A stretch of 64,000 bases of DNA from Cordylochernes scorpioides (Eukaryota; Arthropoda; Arachnida; Pseudoscorpiones; Chernetidae). The stretch lies in the NCBI GenBank assembly GCA_030710605.1, contig CP092871.1, positions 71,203,020 through 71,267,019 of the forward strand. Direction: 5' to 3'. The notes beneath the pieces are model-generated. The model was given only the letters and a program-made list of their open reading frames with translations. It was not told the origin of the DNA and did not search any database. The translations under genes and the position numbers were made by a program. Of this stretch, positions 10,930 through 20,730 are shown piece after piece (the first letter of the stretch is position 1; every line of letters starts with the position of its first letter).

Positions 10930-11440
10930 ATGTATTGCCATAATTTTATATTTAATTTTTAATTTGTGTTTAATGTATTTTATTAATAAACGTATGTTAT
11001 TTTTGTAATACATATTACTTTATTTTGGACATTTAATAAAATAATTTTTAAATTGTGCCGCCAAATTTTCGAATCTTTAAAATAATGCCGCAACAAAAAA
11101 AAAAAAGGTTGAGAATCACTGCCCTAGGGACACTAGTAAAGGACAGTAGAGAATTAATGGTACAAGTTTTTAAAAATCCTTATTGGATAATGAACAAGAG
11201 AAGAGATTGTAAATATTTGACTTGTTTACGTTGATGGGCATAACAAACTGGTAAATATTGCCTTTCTCTCTGAAGCCGGTACAGTGGAGAATACTCTCTA
11301 TAGTACAACCTATCTTGAATATATTTCACATTCGAATAATTCACAGTCAAAGAAAGTCTTTCTTCTGATATTCTGATCGTGTTTGATTTTAATAATGAAA
11401 ATGTTTTTCTTTTTCACGGATTCTGAAAATGCGTTTTTAA

Positions 11441-11755
11441 TATCATATCCATATTCTGTTATACCTCTTCGAGAACAATTGGAATACAGCACAGTCATTT
11501 CTTGATCTTAACCAACTTCTTGGCAAAGCAACGTTCGGCAAAATTCCAAGTTGGAATCGGATCATACAAATTTGGCGGATCAAGAAGGAAATGTTCAACC
11601 ACAGGCAGCCATGGAATGTTGGCTTCAACCTGGACCATTCGACCATCGCCCGTTGTCTAAAAAAAATCGGGAGCTGTGAGATAGAAGTTGATGGGGAATA
11701 TGCTCCGGAATTATCATTTAAATGTCTTTTGGTAAAAAATAAAACCCCGCAATAA
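11441..11755 (+). CDS. Open segment of unknown function, conserved in both copies
   Basis: A 104-codon stop-free stretch ends at TAA 11753-11755. It has no early ATG, so it is easy to miss. The middle reads LLGKATFGKIPSWNRIIQ, then HRQPWNVGFNLDHSTIA, then EIEVDGEYAPELSFKC. The composition is protein-like (Trp, Cys and charged residues well spread). The right copy (48693-49007, minus strand) keeps the same frame and stop, with amino-acid changes such as GFNLDH to GSTLDH and KKIG to KNIG. It could be a terminal exon of a host gene or coding sequence from an old transposon. I recognise no family. Confidence 0.35.
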   Translation, partial: YHIHILLYLFENNWNTAQSFLDLNQLLGKATFGKIPSWNRIIQIWRIKKEMFNHRQPWNVGFNLDHSTIARCLKKIGSCEIEVDGEYAPELSFKCLLVKNKTPQ

Positions 11756-12102
11756 TTATGCTCCGACCAAATAACATGCTATATATTTGGGTTTTTATAT
11801 TAACGTTCCCCTCGTAATATATCTCGGGGGGAAATGCAAAAAGTGGTGTTATTTTTCACTAGGAATAGTTTGGGTCTAATTAAAAGTTCAAAAGCCTGTA
11901 TAACTTATACCTCGGTAGCAGACTCATATATGTCTTTACTCGCGATAAGGTTTCGTCTTGAAATCATTAGTTCGAAGCATCTAATTATACTTGTCGATGT
12001 TCCTGAGACCACCCTGCGGGTTATTATATTTATATATGTGTTATCAGCAAGCCAAATATAGCCATTCCCACGAAGGGAAAGTCTAGGACGTAAATATATA
12101 TT
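11756..12102. other. No gene seen; shared sequence
   Basis: Sequence shared with 48352-48690 in the right copy. AT-rich with CTCGGGGGGAAAT-like strings. Nothing recognisable. Confidence 0.5.
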
Positions 12103-12113
12103 GTTACGTCGTA

Positions 12114-12692
12114 TAGCGGGGAAAGAAGTTTTCCCGCCCTCTACGGTCACTCTAGAGGGGAGTGAGTGGAGAGGCGTCTCTGCGTGTTCGTCCTCGCGAA
12201 AGCGAGGCGCACGTGTCTTGAAACTCTTGGGTCTTCGCTCTGTGTGTGCGTCATTGGGAGCGTCCTTGCCGTGCGCACCATGAAAAACCAAGGGGTGCAC
12301 ACAGTAGTACCACCCCCCCCGCCTCCGCGCTGGTTTCCCCGCGTCAACCTCGGCACCTCAGAGGTCCTTGATTCGACGGCAGATTCAGGGAGGACTGGGT
12401 AAGGGTGCGAGGGCTAAAGGGGGGGGGGGAGTCCTATTGGAGCGTAGGACGGGTTTAACTAAGTCCGAACGAGAGGGCTCGGTCAGCAACCTTGCCAATG
12501 AACTCTCGGAGACGCCTGTGGGTGAATGGTCAACCCCATTGTAGCCGGACCATACTGGCGGGCGCGAGGGGCCTACCAAAGGCCGCTCGATGCATGGAGA
12601 ATGCATCATTCCTTCGGGCTGTGTGACGCTAGAGGGGACGCAAGGGCTTTTGCTGCCTATATCGTCCCTGGCTTTGGCCGAATTTCTATTCT
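12114..12692. mobile_element. GC-rich insertion with 11-bp target duplication
   Basis: A 579-bp block, markedly more GC-rich than its surroundings, is flanked by GTTACGTCGTA at 12103-12113 and 12693-12703. The right copy has this 11-mer once (48341-48351), so the block is an insertion. No terminal inverted repeats, poly-A tail or tRNA head are seen. It contains a CTCGCGAAAGCGAG hairpin (12193-12206) and long C and G runs. The long duplication fits target-primed retroposition of a truncated LINE or an unusual transposon. I cannot assign it. Confidence 0.75.
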
Positions 12693-12850
12693 GTTACGTC
12701 GTACCCAGACGCTATTCATGTACTTTGTTTACTCAGGATGCCACAACGTTAGTTCGAAGGGATGCAGATAAAGTTGGCGATTTATTATGGCTCTAAACAG
12801 AAGGAGTACAATCAGTAGGACTTGCCTTCAACCTCCCCGGCAGAAGTGTC

Positions 12851-13150
12851 CTTGGCGCTGTGGATGTCACTCTTGTGAAACCTTCCGCTCCACACTATAC
12901 ACATACAGCCTGGACTACACCTTCTTGTAGGTCACTCCGATGTCAGGCTCTCCTGGCACCACCTTATAGGATCATCCACACGACCGGAGGCAAGTCGCCA
13001 CGTCTTCTCCTCCCCGCAGATGTAACCAGACTCTGTCCTCCCCCACACAGGAATGCTGTTTTTAACGCCTGCCACATGACCACGGGGGCAGCTGGAGTCC
13101 ACCCCTCTTTCCCCAACTTTACTCTGGTATCTTGGCCTTGTCATCCATGT
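12851..13150 (+). repeat. Dispersed repeat of unknown type
   Basis: A relatively GC-rich stretch with a diverged relative at 37560-37805 (minus strand), whose own counterpart is 21770-21907, and an allelic copy at 47925-48215. Shared signposts are CTCCTGGCACCA/CTTGGCACC, a GCAGATGT box and a CCCCCACAC box in the same order. The first 40 bp (a GATGTCACTCTTGTGAAAC string) also recurs inside the Helitrons at 19065 and 44890 in reverse orientation. Open frames exist but differ between copies. Confidence 0.55.
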
Positions 13151-13411
13151 TACAATATGCTTATAAAAGAGATTGAAGAAACGCCAATTTTTGTCCTTTT
13201 TTAAATCCAGCTATTGAAATGTTGGACGTGAAGTATGTGTCTGAATAGTTCTAAAAGCATTTACTTAACATGCTCTCACATTCCTGTCTGTTTTTCTGTC
13301 TAGCCACAAATCTTGTGATTAATTTTTGATATACTTCCAGGTCACGTAGGAGTCTGACATCTATTCCATCCTACTAACAAAGCAAGGGTAGATATTTTCA
13401 TACTTCTAGAT

Positions 13412-13702
13412 TAGGGGGTCGGTGGAAGGGTGGTCTAAACCATTTGTTTTAGACCGCTTCGACCCGGGATCGAATCTCGCATTTGGCTTTTTTTTCTAAT
13501 AAAAGAAAATGCTCCAATGGCCCCCGATTATTGCAAAAGTTCAACTTCACCAGCGAGTGCAAGTATCCAAACGGGGCTCTGGCACATTTTTAAGTGCAAA
13601 AATCGAGCTGCTTTTCACATGTGTAGACATGTGGTGTACTTACAGTAAAAGCAGTCGCTAAATACCGACCATGATTATCATGGCCTGTACCACATGGTTA
13701 CT
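13412..13702 (+). repeat. tRNA-derived SINE
   Basis: A tRNA-like head begins GGGGGTCGGTGG with an A-box-like GGTGGAAGGGTGG. The B box GGGATCGAATC is at 13467-13477, giving an internal RNA polymerase III promoter. The body contains an AAGTTCAACTTCACC core, a CACATGTGTAGACATGTGG palindrome and ends in a CCATGATTATCATGG palindrome. Other copies are at 22241-22507, 47371-47653 and 59533-59823 (all minus strand). Confidence 0.8.
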
Positions 13703-14435
13703 ATAGATAATTACAAAATGCTTTTTCATATATCTTAGCGTACTCGAGAGGAAATTAGCCTTTAAATATAAATTTCTTGATTTTTCTCAAAGCTTCATTG
13801 ATCACTTTGGTTTATGGTTGTTTTCCAGTCTGCAGCAGGGCGATGAAGGCCAATATCTCCAGATGCATACATGGCTAACTTGAGTTATCGAGAAACTGGG
13901 TTAGTCAATAGTCTGGAATAGACCAATGTTTAGTTGATATTTATTACGATAGATGGCGCTCTACCATATAAAATGCTCTTTGCGCGGTTATTATTTGCTT
14001 ATTTGGTCATTTTGCTATCTGTGATCGTCTTCTTCTCTCTCTATTTATCACTTTTTGCGACGATATATGTCGATCTATTATCTCTAAATACTGAGAGAGG
14101 TTATGTAAGGGTGTATAAACTCTGCGCTATCATTCATACATTTGAAAATGAAATATGATGATGTAGTTCATAGCGCTCTGCGCAAATTATTTTGTCAACA
14201 GTTCACACCTTTTAGATAATTGGAACACGTTTCTATTCTTCTCTCTCTTTACTGCTGAGCACCAAAGGCGTTATCTAATGGAACAGAAATCAACTAAACA
14301 TTGCTTTTAACTGTTCCCTGATATTTGGCCAACCCAATTTCTTGATAAATCAAGAAAAGCCATCCACGAACGCGTTTCGCGCTGTTGGCGCTCGTCAGCG
14401 TGGAGGAGGCTGTACCTCTACGGTACTTCTATATA
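13703..14435. other. No gene seen; shared sequence
   Basis: Present in both copies (right: 46643-47370). It includes a GATAGATGGCGCTCTACCA string near 13947 that recurs at the end of other repeats, and a GAACGCGTTTCGCGCTG stretch near 14367. An open frame of 74 codons at 13934-14158 has a hydrophobic stretch but no recognisable family. Confidence 0.5.
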
Positions 14436-15867
14436 CAAGGTATGTCCCATAAGTTCCCGGACTGAGTCCATAAAAAAAGGTAAGATATTTTTTTAAAATG
14501 TATTAAATATTTTCAAAGTAATACCCCCCTTTCTTTAACGCACCAGCGCCATCGTTTCTCCCAATTGTCGAAACAGGTCTCTTTTGGAATGCTCTTCAAT
14601 GCTCATAAATGAAAAATGTAAATAAATTTGAGTGTTAATATAGAAAAGATATCTGGCAACACGGTGGTACCAATATCGAGTCGGTAGGTGCGCGCGCGCC
14701 AAGGTAATTCTAATTTATTTAAAGGTTACACCTAGCTCTGCGGCGATTTTACGATGGAACAAAAATTGAAGCAGAGGATTTGCATAAAATTTTGTGTGAA
14801 ACTTCAAATATCAGCAACCGAAACCTTTGAAATGCTTAATGAAGCATTCCCCAATGACGCACCAAAGAGAACAACTGTTTTTGAATGACATTCTATATTT
14901 AAAGCTGGCAGAATTTCCATTGAAGATGATCCTCGTCAAGGACGCCCAAAGTTTCAAAGGACTGATGAAAATGTGAAAAAATCACCGATTTGGTAAAGGA
15001 AAATCCTCGAACCACGTTGCTGGAGCTAGAGCAAGACACAGGCATCTCTAAAACAACGATTGGAAGGATCTTACCCGAAGATTTGAAGCTCAAAAAGACT
15101 CCTGCAAAATTCATCCCAAGATTCCTCACTAATGAGCAAAAACTGTGTCGGCTTGCAACCTGTGAGGACATGTTGGAAATGACAAGAACGGATCCGGAAT
15201 GGAAAGACAAGATAATCACAGGCGACGAGACATGGGTCTATGGCTATTACCCTGAAACCAAGCGTCAATCGGCCGAGTGGAGATGTCAGGGTGAGCCTAG
15301 ACCCAAAGAAATCAGGATATTGAAATCCAGAAACAAGGTGTTGCTGGTCGTCTTTTTGGATAACAAGGGCATTGTTCATCACGAGTATCTTCCTGCAGGC
15401 CAAACAGTTATTAAGGAAATGTATTTGGGCATTCTTCGCCGTCTAAGGGAAGCGTTTCGAAAAATAAAGGCCAGAAAAATGGACTAATGTTGACTCGATC
15501 CTACACCATGACAATGCCCGCCCTCACACAGCGCACTTGGTGACGAGATTTTTGGCGAAAAACGGGACACAAATCCTACCTCAACCACTCTATTCCCCAG
15601 ACATCGAACCAAATGACTTTTTCCTGTTCCCCAAACTAAAGCAGTTATAAACGGAAGACATTTTGTCACAAGGAATGACATAATAGAAAAATCGCTGTTG
15701 GCATTGAAGAGCATTCCAAAAGAGACCTGTTTCGACATTTGGGAGAAACGATGGCGCTGGTGCGTTAAAGAAAGGGGGTTTTACTTTGAAAATATTTAAT
15801 ACATTTAAAAAAAAATATCTTGCCTTTTTTTATGGACTCACTCCAGGAACTTATGGGACATGCCTGG
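14436..15867 (+). mobile_element. mariner element M3 with 170-bp end duplication (left copy)
   Basis: Termini CAAGGTATGTCCCATAAG and the mirrored CTTATGGGACATGCCTGG are each flanked by TA (14434-14435, 15868-15869). The first 170 bp (14436-14608) are an inverted copy of the last 170 bp, including the codons for the transposase C-terminus, so this element has unusually long inverted ends. The right copy at 45207-46640 has the same arrangement, so it predates the divergence of the copies. Confidence 0.92.
14754..15776 (+). pseudogene. mariner transposase, decayed (M3)
   Basis: Starts MEQKLKQRICIKFCVK at 14754 with the helix-turn-helix region. A TGA at 14885-14887 replaces a Trp codon that is intact in the right copy. 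A frame change near 14972 (ENVKK/DLVKENP) and another near 15475 (ARKM/WTNVDS) are shared with the right copy. Catalytic landmarks are ITGDETWVYGYYPETK (first Asp), HHDNARPHTA (second Asp) and YSPDIEPNDFFLFPKLK (third Asp). It ends in a WEKRWRWC-like segment, the part duplicated in inverted form at the other end of the element. Confidence 0.9.
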
Positions 15868-16063
15868 TATATAATGGGAACAATTGGCTTATCTATGATA
15901 ACGCTACTTTCGGGGAGTTTCTCCAGCTCAATCTCTAGACTTACCGAATATTGTATTTGTTGATTTACCTGTCTGAATGAGCAATTACCAAGGAATATTT
16001 CTAGCAAGGGTATTTAAGAAAACTATTTGAAATATGGTTAAAATATTCATCACTGTTATACCA

Positions 16064-18165
16064 CATGTACATGATATCACTAGTTTCCAGCACATGTTGA
16101 AAACACTATATGTTTCAGCACATGTACATGACTATACGTGTTTTCAGCACATGTACAAGACTTCCCCAGCACATGTACAAGAAGACCCTCCCAGCATATG
16201 TACAAGAAGACCCTCCCAGCACATGTACATGACTATACGTATTTCCCGCACATGTACAAGAAGACCCTCCCCCCACATGTACATGACTCTACTTGTTTCC
16301 AGCACATATACAAGACCCTCCCCCCCACATGAACATGACTCTACATGTTTCCAGCACATGTACAAGAAGACTCTCCCACCACATGTACATGACTCTACGT
16401 GTTTCCAGCACATGTACAAGAAGACCCTCCCATCACATGTACATGACTCTACGTGCTTCCAGCACATGTACAGGAAGACCCTCCCACCACATGTACATGA
16501 CTCTACATGTTTCCAGCACATGTACAAGAAGACTCTCCCACCACATGTACATGACTCTACGCGTTTCCAGCACATGTACAAGAAAACCCTCCCACCACAT
16601 GTACATGACTCTACGTGCTTCCAGCACATGTACAAGAAGACCCTCCCACCACATGTACATGACTCTACGTGTTTCCAGCACATGTACAAGAAGACCCTCC
16701 CCCCACATGTACATGACTCTACGTGTTTCCAGCACATGTACAAGAAGACTCTCCCACCACATGTACAATACCTCCCAGCACATGTACAAGAATACTCTCC
16801 CACCACATGTACATGACTCTACGTGTTTCCAGCACATGTACAAGAAGACTCTCCCACCACATGTACATGACTCTACGTGTTTCCAGCACATGTACAAGAA
16901 GACTCTCCCACCACATGTACATGACTTTACGTGTTTCCAGCACATGTACAATACCCTCCTCCCACATGTACATGACTCTACGTGCTTCCAGCACATGTAC
17001 AAGAAGACCCTCCCACCACATGTACATGACTCTACGTGTTTCCAGCACATGTACAATAAGACTCTCCCACCACATGTACATGACTATACATGTTTCCAGC
17101 ACAGGTACAAGAAGACCCTCCCACCACATGTACATGACTCTACGTGTTTCCAGCACATGTACAAGAAGACCCTCCCACCACATGTACATGACTCTACGTG
17201 TTTCCAGCACATGTACAAGAAGACCCTCTCACCACATGTACATGACTCTACGTGCTTCCAGCACATGTACAAGAAAACCCTCCCACCACATGTACATGAC
17301 TCTACGTGTTTCCCCGCACATGTACAAGAAGACTCTCCCACCACATGTACATGACTCTACGTGCTTCAGCACATGCACAAGAAGACCCTCCCACCACATG
17401 TACATGACTCTACGTGCTTCCAGCACATGTACAAGAAAACCCTCTCACCACATGTACATGACTCTACGTGTTTCCAGCACATGTATAAGAAGACCCTCCC
17501 ACCACATGTACATGACTCTACGTGCTTCCAGCACATGTACAAGAAAAGCCTCCCCCCACATGTACATGACTCAACGTGTTTCCAGCACATGCACAAGAAG
17601 ACCCTCCCACCACATGTACATGACTCTACATGTTTCCAGCACATGTACAAGACCCTCCCCCCACATTTACATGACTCTACATGTTTCCAGCACATGTACA
17701 AGAAGACCCTCCCACCACATGTACATGACTCTACGTGTTTCCAGCACATGTACAAGAAGACCCTCCCACCACATGTACATGACTCTACGTGTTTCCAGCA
17801 CATGTACAAGAAGACCCTCCCACCACATGTACATGACTCTACGTGTCTCCAGCACATGTACAAGACCCCCCCCCTCCACCACATGTACATGACTCTACAT
17901 GTTTCCAGCACATATATAAGAAGACCTTCCCACCACATGTACATGACTCTACGTGTTTCCAGCACATGTACAAGACCCTCCCCCCACATGTACATGACTC
18001 TACATGTTTCCAGCACATGTACAAGATCCCCCCCCCCCCCCCCCCACCACATGTACATGACTCTACATGTTTCCAGCACATGTATAAGAAGACCTTCCCA
18101 CCACATGTGCATGACTCTACATGTTTCCAGCACATGTACAAGAAGACCCTCCCAGCACCTGTGAA
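16064..18165. repeat. 54-bp tandem array (left copy)
   Basis: About 38 units of 54 bp, each a dimer of a 25-bp half (CACATGTACAAGAAGACCCTC..) and a 29-bp half (CACATGTACATGACTCTACG..). Both halves begin CACATGTAC, so the ancestral unit was about 27 bp. Because 54 is a multiple of three, several frames on both strands stay open for hundreds of codons; these are not genes. Units vary in a few positions (GTGTTTCC/GTGCTTCC, CCACC/CCCC). The right copy has only about 13 units (42840-43531). A long C-run lies at 18027-18044. Confidence 0.95.
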
Positions 18166-18290
18166 CCGCGCCTGTTGAACCCCATCGATCCAACCAACTT
18201 GGCGCATCCAATCAGAGCCCGGATGACGTCACAGTAGTGGAGTGGGATCCTGTGGGATGGTTGTTCGGCTGCCCAGCTCTCCAGGTACGT
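18166..18290 (+). promoter_or_regulatory. Promoter-like block: CCAAT box and CRE
   Basis: GC-rich for the window, with CCAATCAG at 18208-18215 and a perfect palindromic cAMP-response element TGACGTCA at 18224-18231, 16 bp apart. It is followed 53 bp later by a good splice donor, CCAG/GTACGT at 18281-18290. Both boxes and the donor are kept in the right copy (42700-42835, minus strand). This looks like a promoter with a short non-coding first exon reading rightward, but no downstream exon can be identified, so it is an inference from motifs only. Confidence 0.35.
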
Positions 18291-18299
18291 CCCCTCCAT

Positions 18300-18637
18300 T
18301 CTATCGTCTGCTCCACATATACCCCACACATCATCAATATATATATTTAGCTAATATCTCACACACACACATATATAACAAAAAATTCAAAATTAAATAA
18401 TATCCGTATAAACAATAAAAATACTATTCGCATATAGTAAAAAAATATACAAATTATAAAAATATATATATTCCAATATTTATACATACTTTCCTTTTTT
18501 GCCAACATTTTTTTATTGTTTTAAAACGAAAAAGATTTTAGCTTTCAGAGGGTTTCCTTACAGCGATAGTGGACTAGAGTAAGATATTTCCTCCTGCCAC
18601 AATAGAGATTGGAGATGGAGATATGGAAATTATATAT
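18300..18637. other. AT-rich spacer, no gene
   Basis: Shared with 42358-42650. Contains TATATA and (AC)n tracts only. Confidence 0.6.
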
Positions 18638-18835
18638 ATTCACGAAAATTCTAAACTATTATGGACGCGTATGCTTCTTATAAAGATTAAACAATTTATT
18701 ACTGTCCTTACTGCAATAATAATGGGACGGCCTGGCTCATCAGTGCTGAACTCTCCCAGCGGTTTCTACATTTTATAAAAGGAATCATACGTGTCTATAA
18801 TAGTTTCGAATTTGCATAACAGATAGCGCGTTAAT
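18638..18835 (-). mobile_element. Short inverted-repeat element with partial ribozyme-like core (copy f)
   Basis: Inverted ends, AAACTATTATGGACGCGTATG-like on the left and TACGTGTCTATAATAGTTT on the right, finish in GATAGCGCG. The centre keeps the GAAACC, CTGATGAG and GGCCTGG boxes but lacks the cleavage-site strand. Its counterpart is 42165-42357. Confidence 0.7.
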
Positions 18836-18843
18836 ATGTATCA

Positions 18844-19198
18844 TCTACTTATATAATTGTCTTATTCTGTCTGTGTGAAGTTCACTGTGTGAAGTTCACG
18901 GATAGATTTTGGTCAGGATGGATAAAATAAAAAAAAGTGTCAAGGGATGGGAATCGAACCTACGACCTTCCGCTTACCGGGCAGATGCCATTACCACTAG
19001 GCTACCCTGGACATATTTTTCGTTCACATTTTTATTTTTATATTTTCAAGACACACACAGTTTGGGGCGGGACGTTTCACAAGAGAGACATCCACGGCGC
19101 CAATTTATAATTGTAACGAATAGTATTTTAATTAAAACATTTTTAAAATATATACGCACTCGGGTAAAACCCGGGCGTTGCCCGGGCCATTCGTCTAG
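18844..19198 (+). mobile_element. Non-autonomous Helitron with a tRNA-like segment, left copy only
   Basis: Starts TCTACTTATATAATTGTC directly after an A, ends with a GC-rich hairpin CCCGGGCGTTGCCCGGG and CTAG directly before a T. The right copy shows the uninterrupted A-T junction near 42150. This is the insertion signature of Helitrons: TC start, 3' hairpin, CTRR end, no target duplication. It contains a tRNA-like block at 18938-19012. No protein is encoded. Confidence 0.85.
18938..19012 (-). pseudogene. tRNA-like sequence (Thr-type anticodon loop) inside a Helitron
   Basis: On the minus strand the A-box-like TAGCCTAGTGGTAATGG and B box GGTTCGATTCC are present. An anticodon stem TCTGC/GCGGA closes a 7-base loop CCGGTAA, which would give anticodon GGT. 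Position 33 is C instead of the near-universal U, and the T stem has mismatches, so it is probably a decayed tRNA or SINE head. Confidence 0.5.
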
Positions 19199-19604
19199 TA
19201 ATATATATTTATATTAGTTATCAGATACCAAAAAATTAATCGTTGCCATTGCTTGATGATTTCTTTCAATTCAAATTTGACTTTGTAATTCCGGCTTCAT
19301 TTCAGTAATCTTGTTCCATTTATCATTTTTTGATAGGAACATTCCCAGCTTGAACTACGAGAGATTTTGATTATTTAACTTTCCTACCGTTATACCTCTT
19401 TTTAGAAAGCTCGCAGAAAGAAATATTAGTTCAAACTTGCCTGGTAATTCACAAATTCTTTTTGGGGGTATTCAATTTATAAATAAAAAATCCCTCAATA
19501 TGGTTTTTGAGACTACCTGGAGAACAAGCTCTCAGAAGACATTACTTGAAGAAAGAGACATAAAACTACTAAAAAACAAAATTAAAGAAAAATAAAATTC
19601 TATC
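19199..19604. other. No gene seen; shared sequence
   Basis: Matches 41388-41790 in reverse. AT-rich with no recognisable element. Confidence 0.5.
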
Positions 19605-19770
19605 TATAGTAGAACCTCCCTTTAGCGGACACCTCTCCACAAAGGACAGTTTTCATTTGCAAATTATCATTTTTACAATTTAGCAACTCTCCGGTAAGAG
19701 GATGCCTCTCCCTAAAGGACACTTTGGCTCTGCAATTAGGTGTTGTCTTTTACAGGGAGGTTGTACTGTA
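19605..19770. mobile_element. Fold-back MITE, pogo/Tigger-like ends (left copy)
   Basis: Nearly palindromic 166-bp element with ends TAGTAGAACCTCCCTTTAGC and its mirror. Repeated CTCTCC and AAAGGACA strings sit inside. Copies are at 41206-41387 and 27094-27273. The CAGTAGAACCTC terminus resembles pogo-class inverted repeats; this is an inference from the ends only. Confidence 0.65.
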
Positions 19771-19819
19771 GATAAGGAATTTTTTTCCGGAGGGAAATTG
19801 TCCTATAAAATCAAAAGTC

Positions 19820-19955
19820 GCATCTCCCGTCAAATTAAACTTCCAAGTTTACCAAAGCTGGTGTTGTGGCTTTATCACAGAACCCGGGACCACTAGTTTG
19901 CGGCGACGGTCAATAGATGGCGTCTAGTTTGGACGTTTAATTTGACGGGAGAGGT
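19820..19955. mobile_element. Fold-back MITE with CTCTCCCGTCA ends
   Basis: Inverted ends contain CTCCCGTCAAATTAAAC on the left and GTTTAATTTGACGGGAG on the right. The allelic copy is at 41015-41160. Related single ends (CTCTCCCGTCAA) occur at 20437, 40405 and 63470. Confidence 0.65.
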
Positions 19956-20430
19956 AACCTTCACTTATATATATATATGTTATATATATATACTTATGTA
20001 TATATATATGTTATATAAAAATATTATTTTATTCAAATTATAATTTCATAGATTCAAAGACCCTGCTAAATCGACCGCCAGGGGTCACACTTTGCATATA
20101 AAAACTCGTTGTTGTTCTTCCCCGTTGGCCGGCTCAAAACATTTGTACATTATGTAAATAAGCTTTTCATTTTTTATTCTTAGGCCTTAAGCCAGGCAGT
20201 ACTTTTGCCAAATTATGTTTATCCTAAAGCTCAATTAAAGCAATCTCTTATCAAAACTATTTTTAGTAATCATACTTTCAAGATTTTAGCCACGACTGCA
20301 TCACCAATACCATTTAGCACTAAAAAGAACCAACAAATAACTCCATAGCATAATCCCCAAGATTATCATAAATATACAAGCAGAAAATCAAATATCTTTT
20401 CTTTATATAAGATTATATATATATATAAAG
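19956..20430. other. AT-rich sequence, no gene
   Basis: TATATA-rich stretches at 19967-20025 and 20410-20430 bound about 370 bp with no recognisable feature. The right copy instead has a Helitron here (40430-40997). Confidence 0.5.
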
Positions 20431-20656
20431 ATCGCCTCTCCCGTCAAAATAGACGTCAAAACTAGATGCTATCTAGTGACACTTCTTTTCCGTGTGTCTT
20501 TTTAGTTATGCCATTTTGAAGTTACATCATTGTGCTTTGCGTGTCAATGCACATAAAAAAGCAAGTTTTTCTCATTCGAGGCTCTATTACTAACACAATA
20601 TTGTATGTACAACATATAAAATATGACATATATATATAATACAACATATATATATT

Positions 20657-20730
20657 AGATAGTAAAAAGGCATATATTGGCAAATAAATCTCTTATTCAA
20701 TCCAATATATGCCTTTTATTATCTAATGAT
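20657..20730. mobile_element. Small fold-back element
   Basis: Inverted ends GTAAAAAGGCATATATTGG and CCAATATATGCCTTTTATTA around a 25-bp loop. The same hairpin is at 40117-40190. Confidence 0.7.

Larger units (their letters stand above)
3549..11121 (+). mobile_element. hAT transposon carrying a Copia insertion
   Basis: Perfect 15-bp terminal inverted repeats CAGTGATTCTCAACC at 3549-3563 and its complement at 11107-11121. The element is flanked by the 8-bp duplication CCCTAGGG (3541-3548 and 11122-11129), the size expected for hAT. The right copy holds a single CCCTAGGG at this point (49326-49335), an exact empty site. Without the Copia the element is about 2.78 kb. Sequence from 3564 to 4124 and 8920 to 9049 is AT-rich non-coding hAT sequence. 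Confidence 0.96.

Noticed and set aside
13934..14158. Small membrane protein (74 codons, hydrophobic)
   Set aside because: No homologue recognised, AT-rich context, and the right copy does not clearly keep the frame.
14899..15403. Minus-strand ORFs of 106-110 codons over M3
   Set aside because: They are antisense shadows of the transposase and show no family features; the same holds for 45671-46175.
16034..18164. ORFs of 200-390 codons in several frames across the 54-bp array
   Set aside because: The unit is a multiple of three bases with no stop in most frames on either strand, so long ORFs are unavoidable. There is no start context, no non-repetitive part, and the length differs threefold between copies.
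18938..19012. Functional tRNA-Thr
   Set aside because: C replaces U33 in the anticodon loop and the T stem is mismatched; called a pseudogene.
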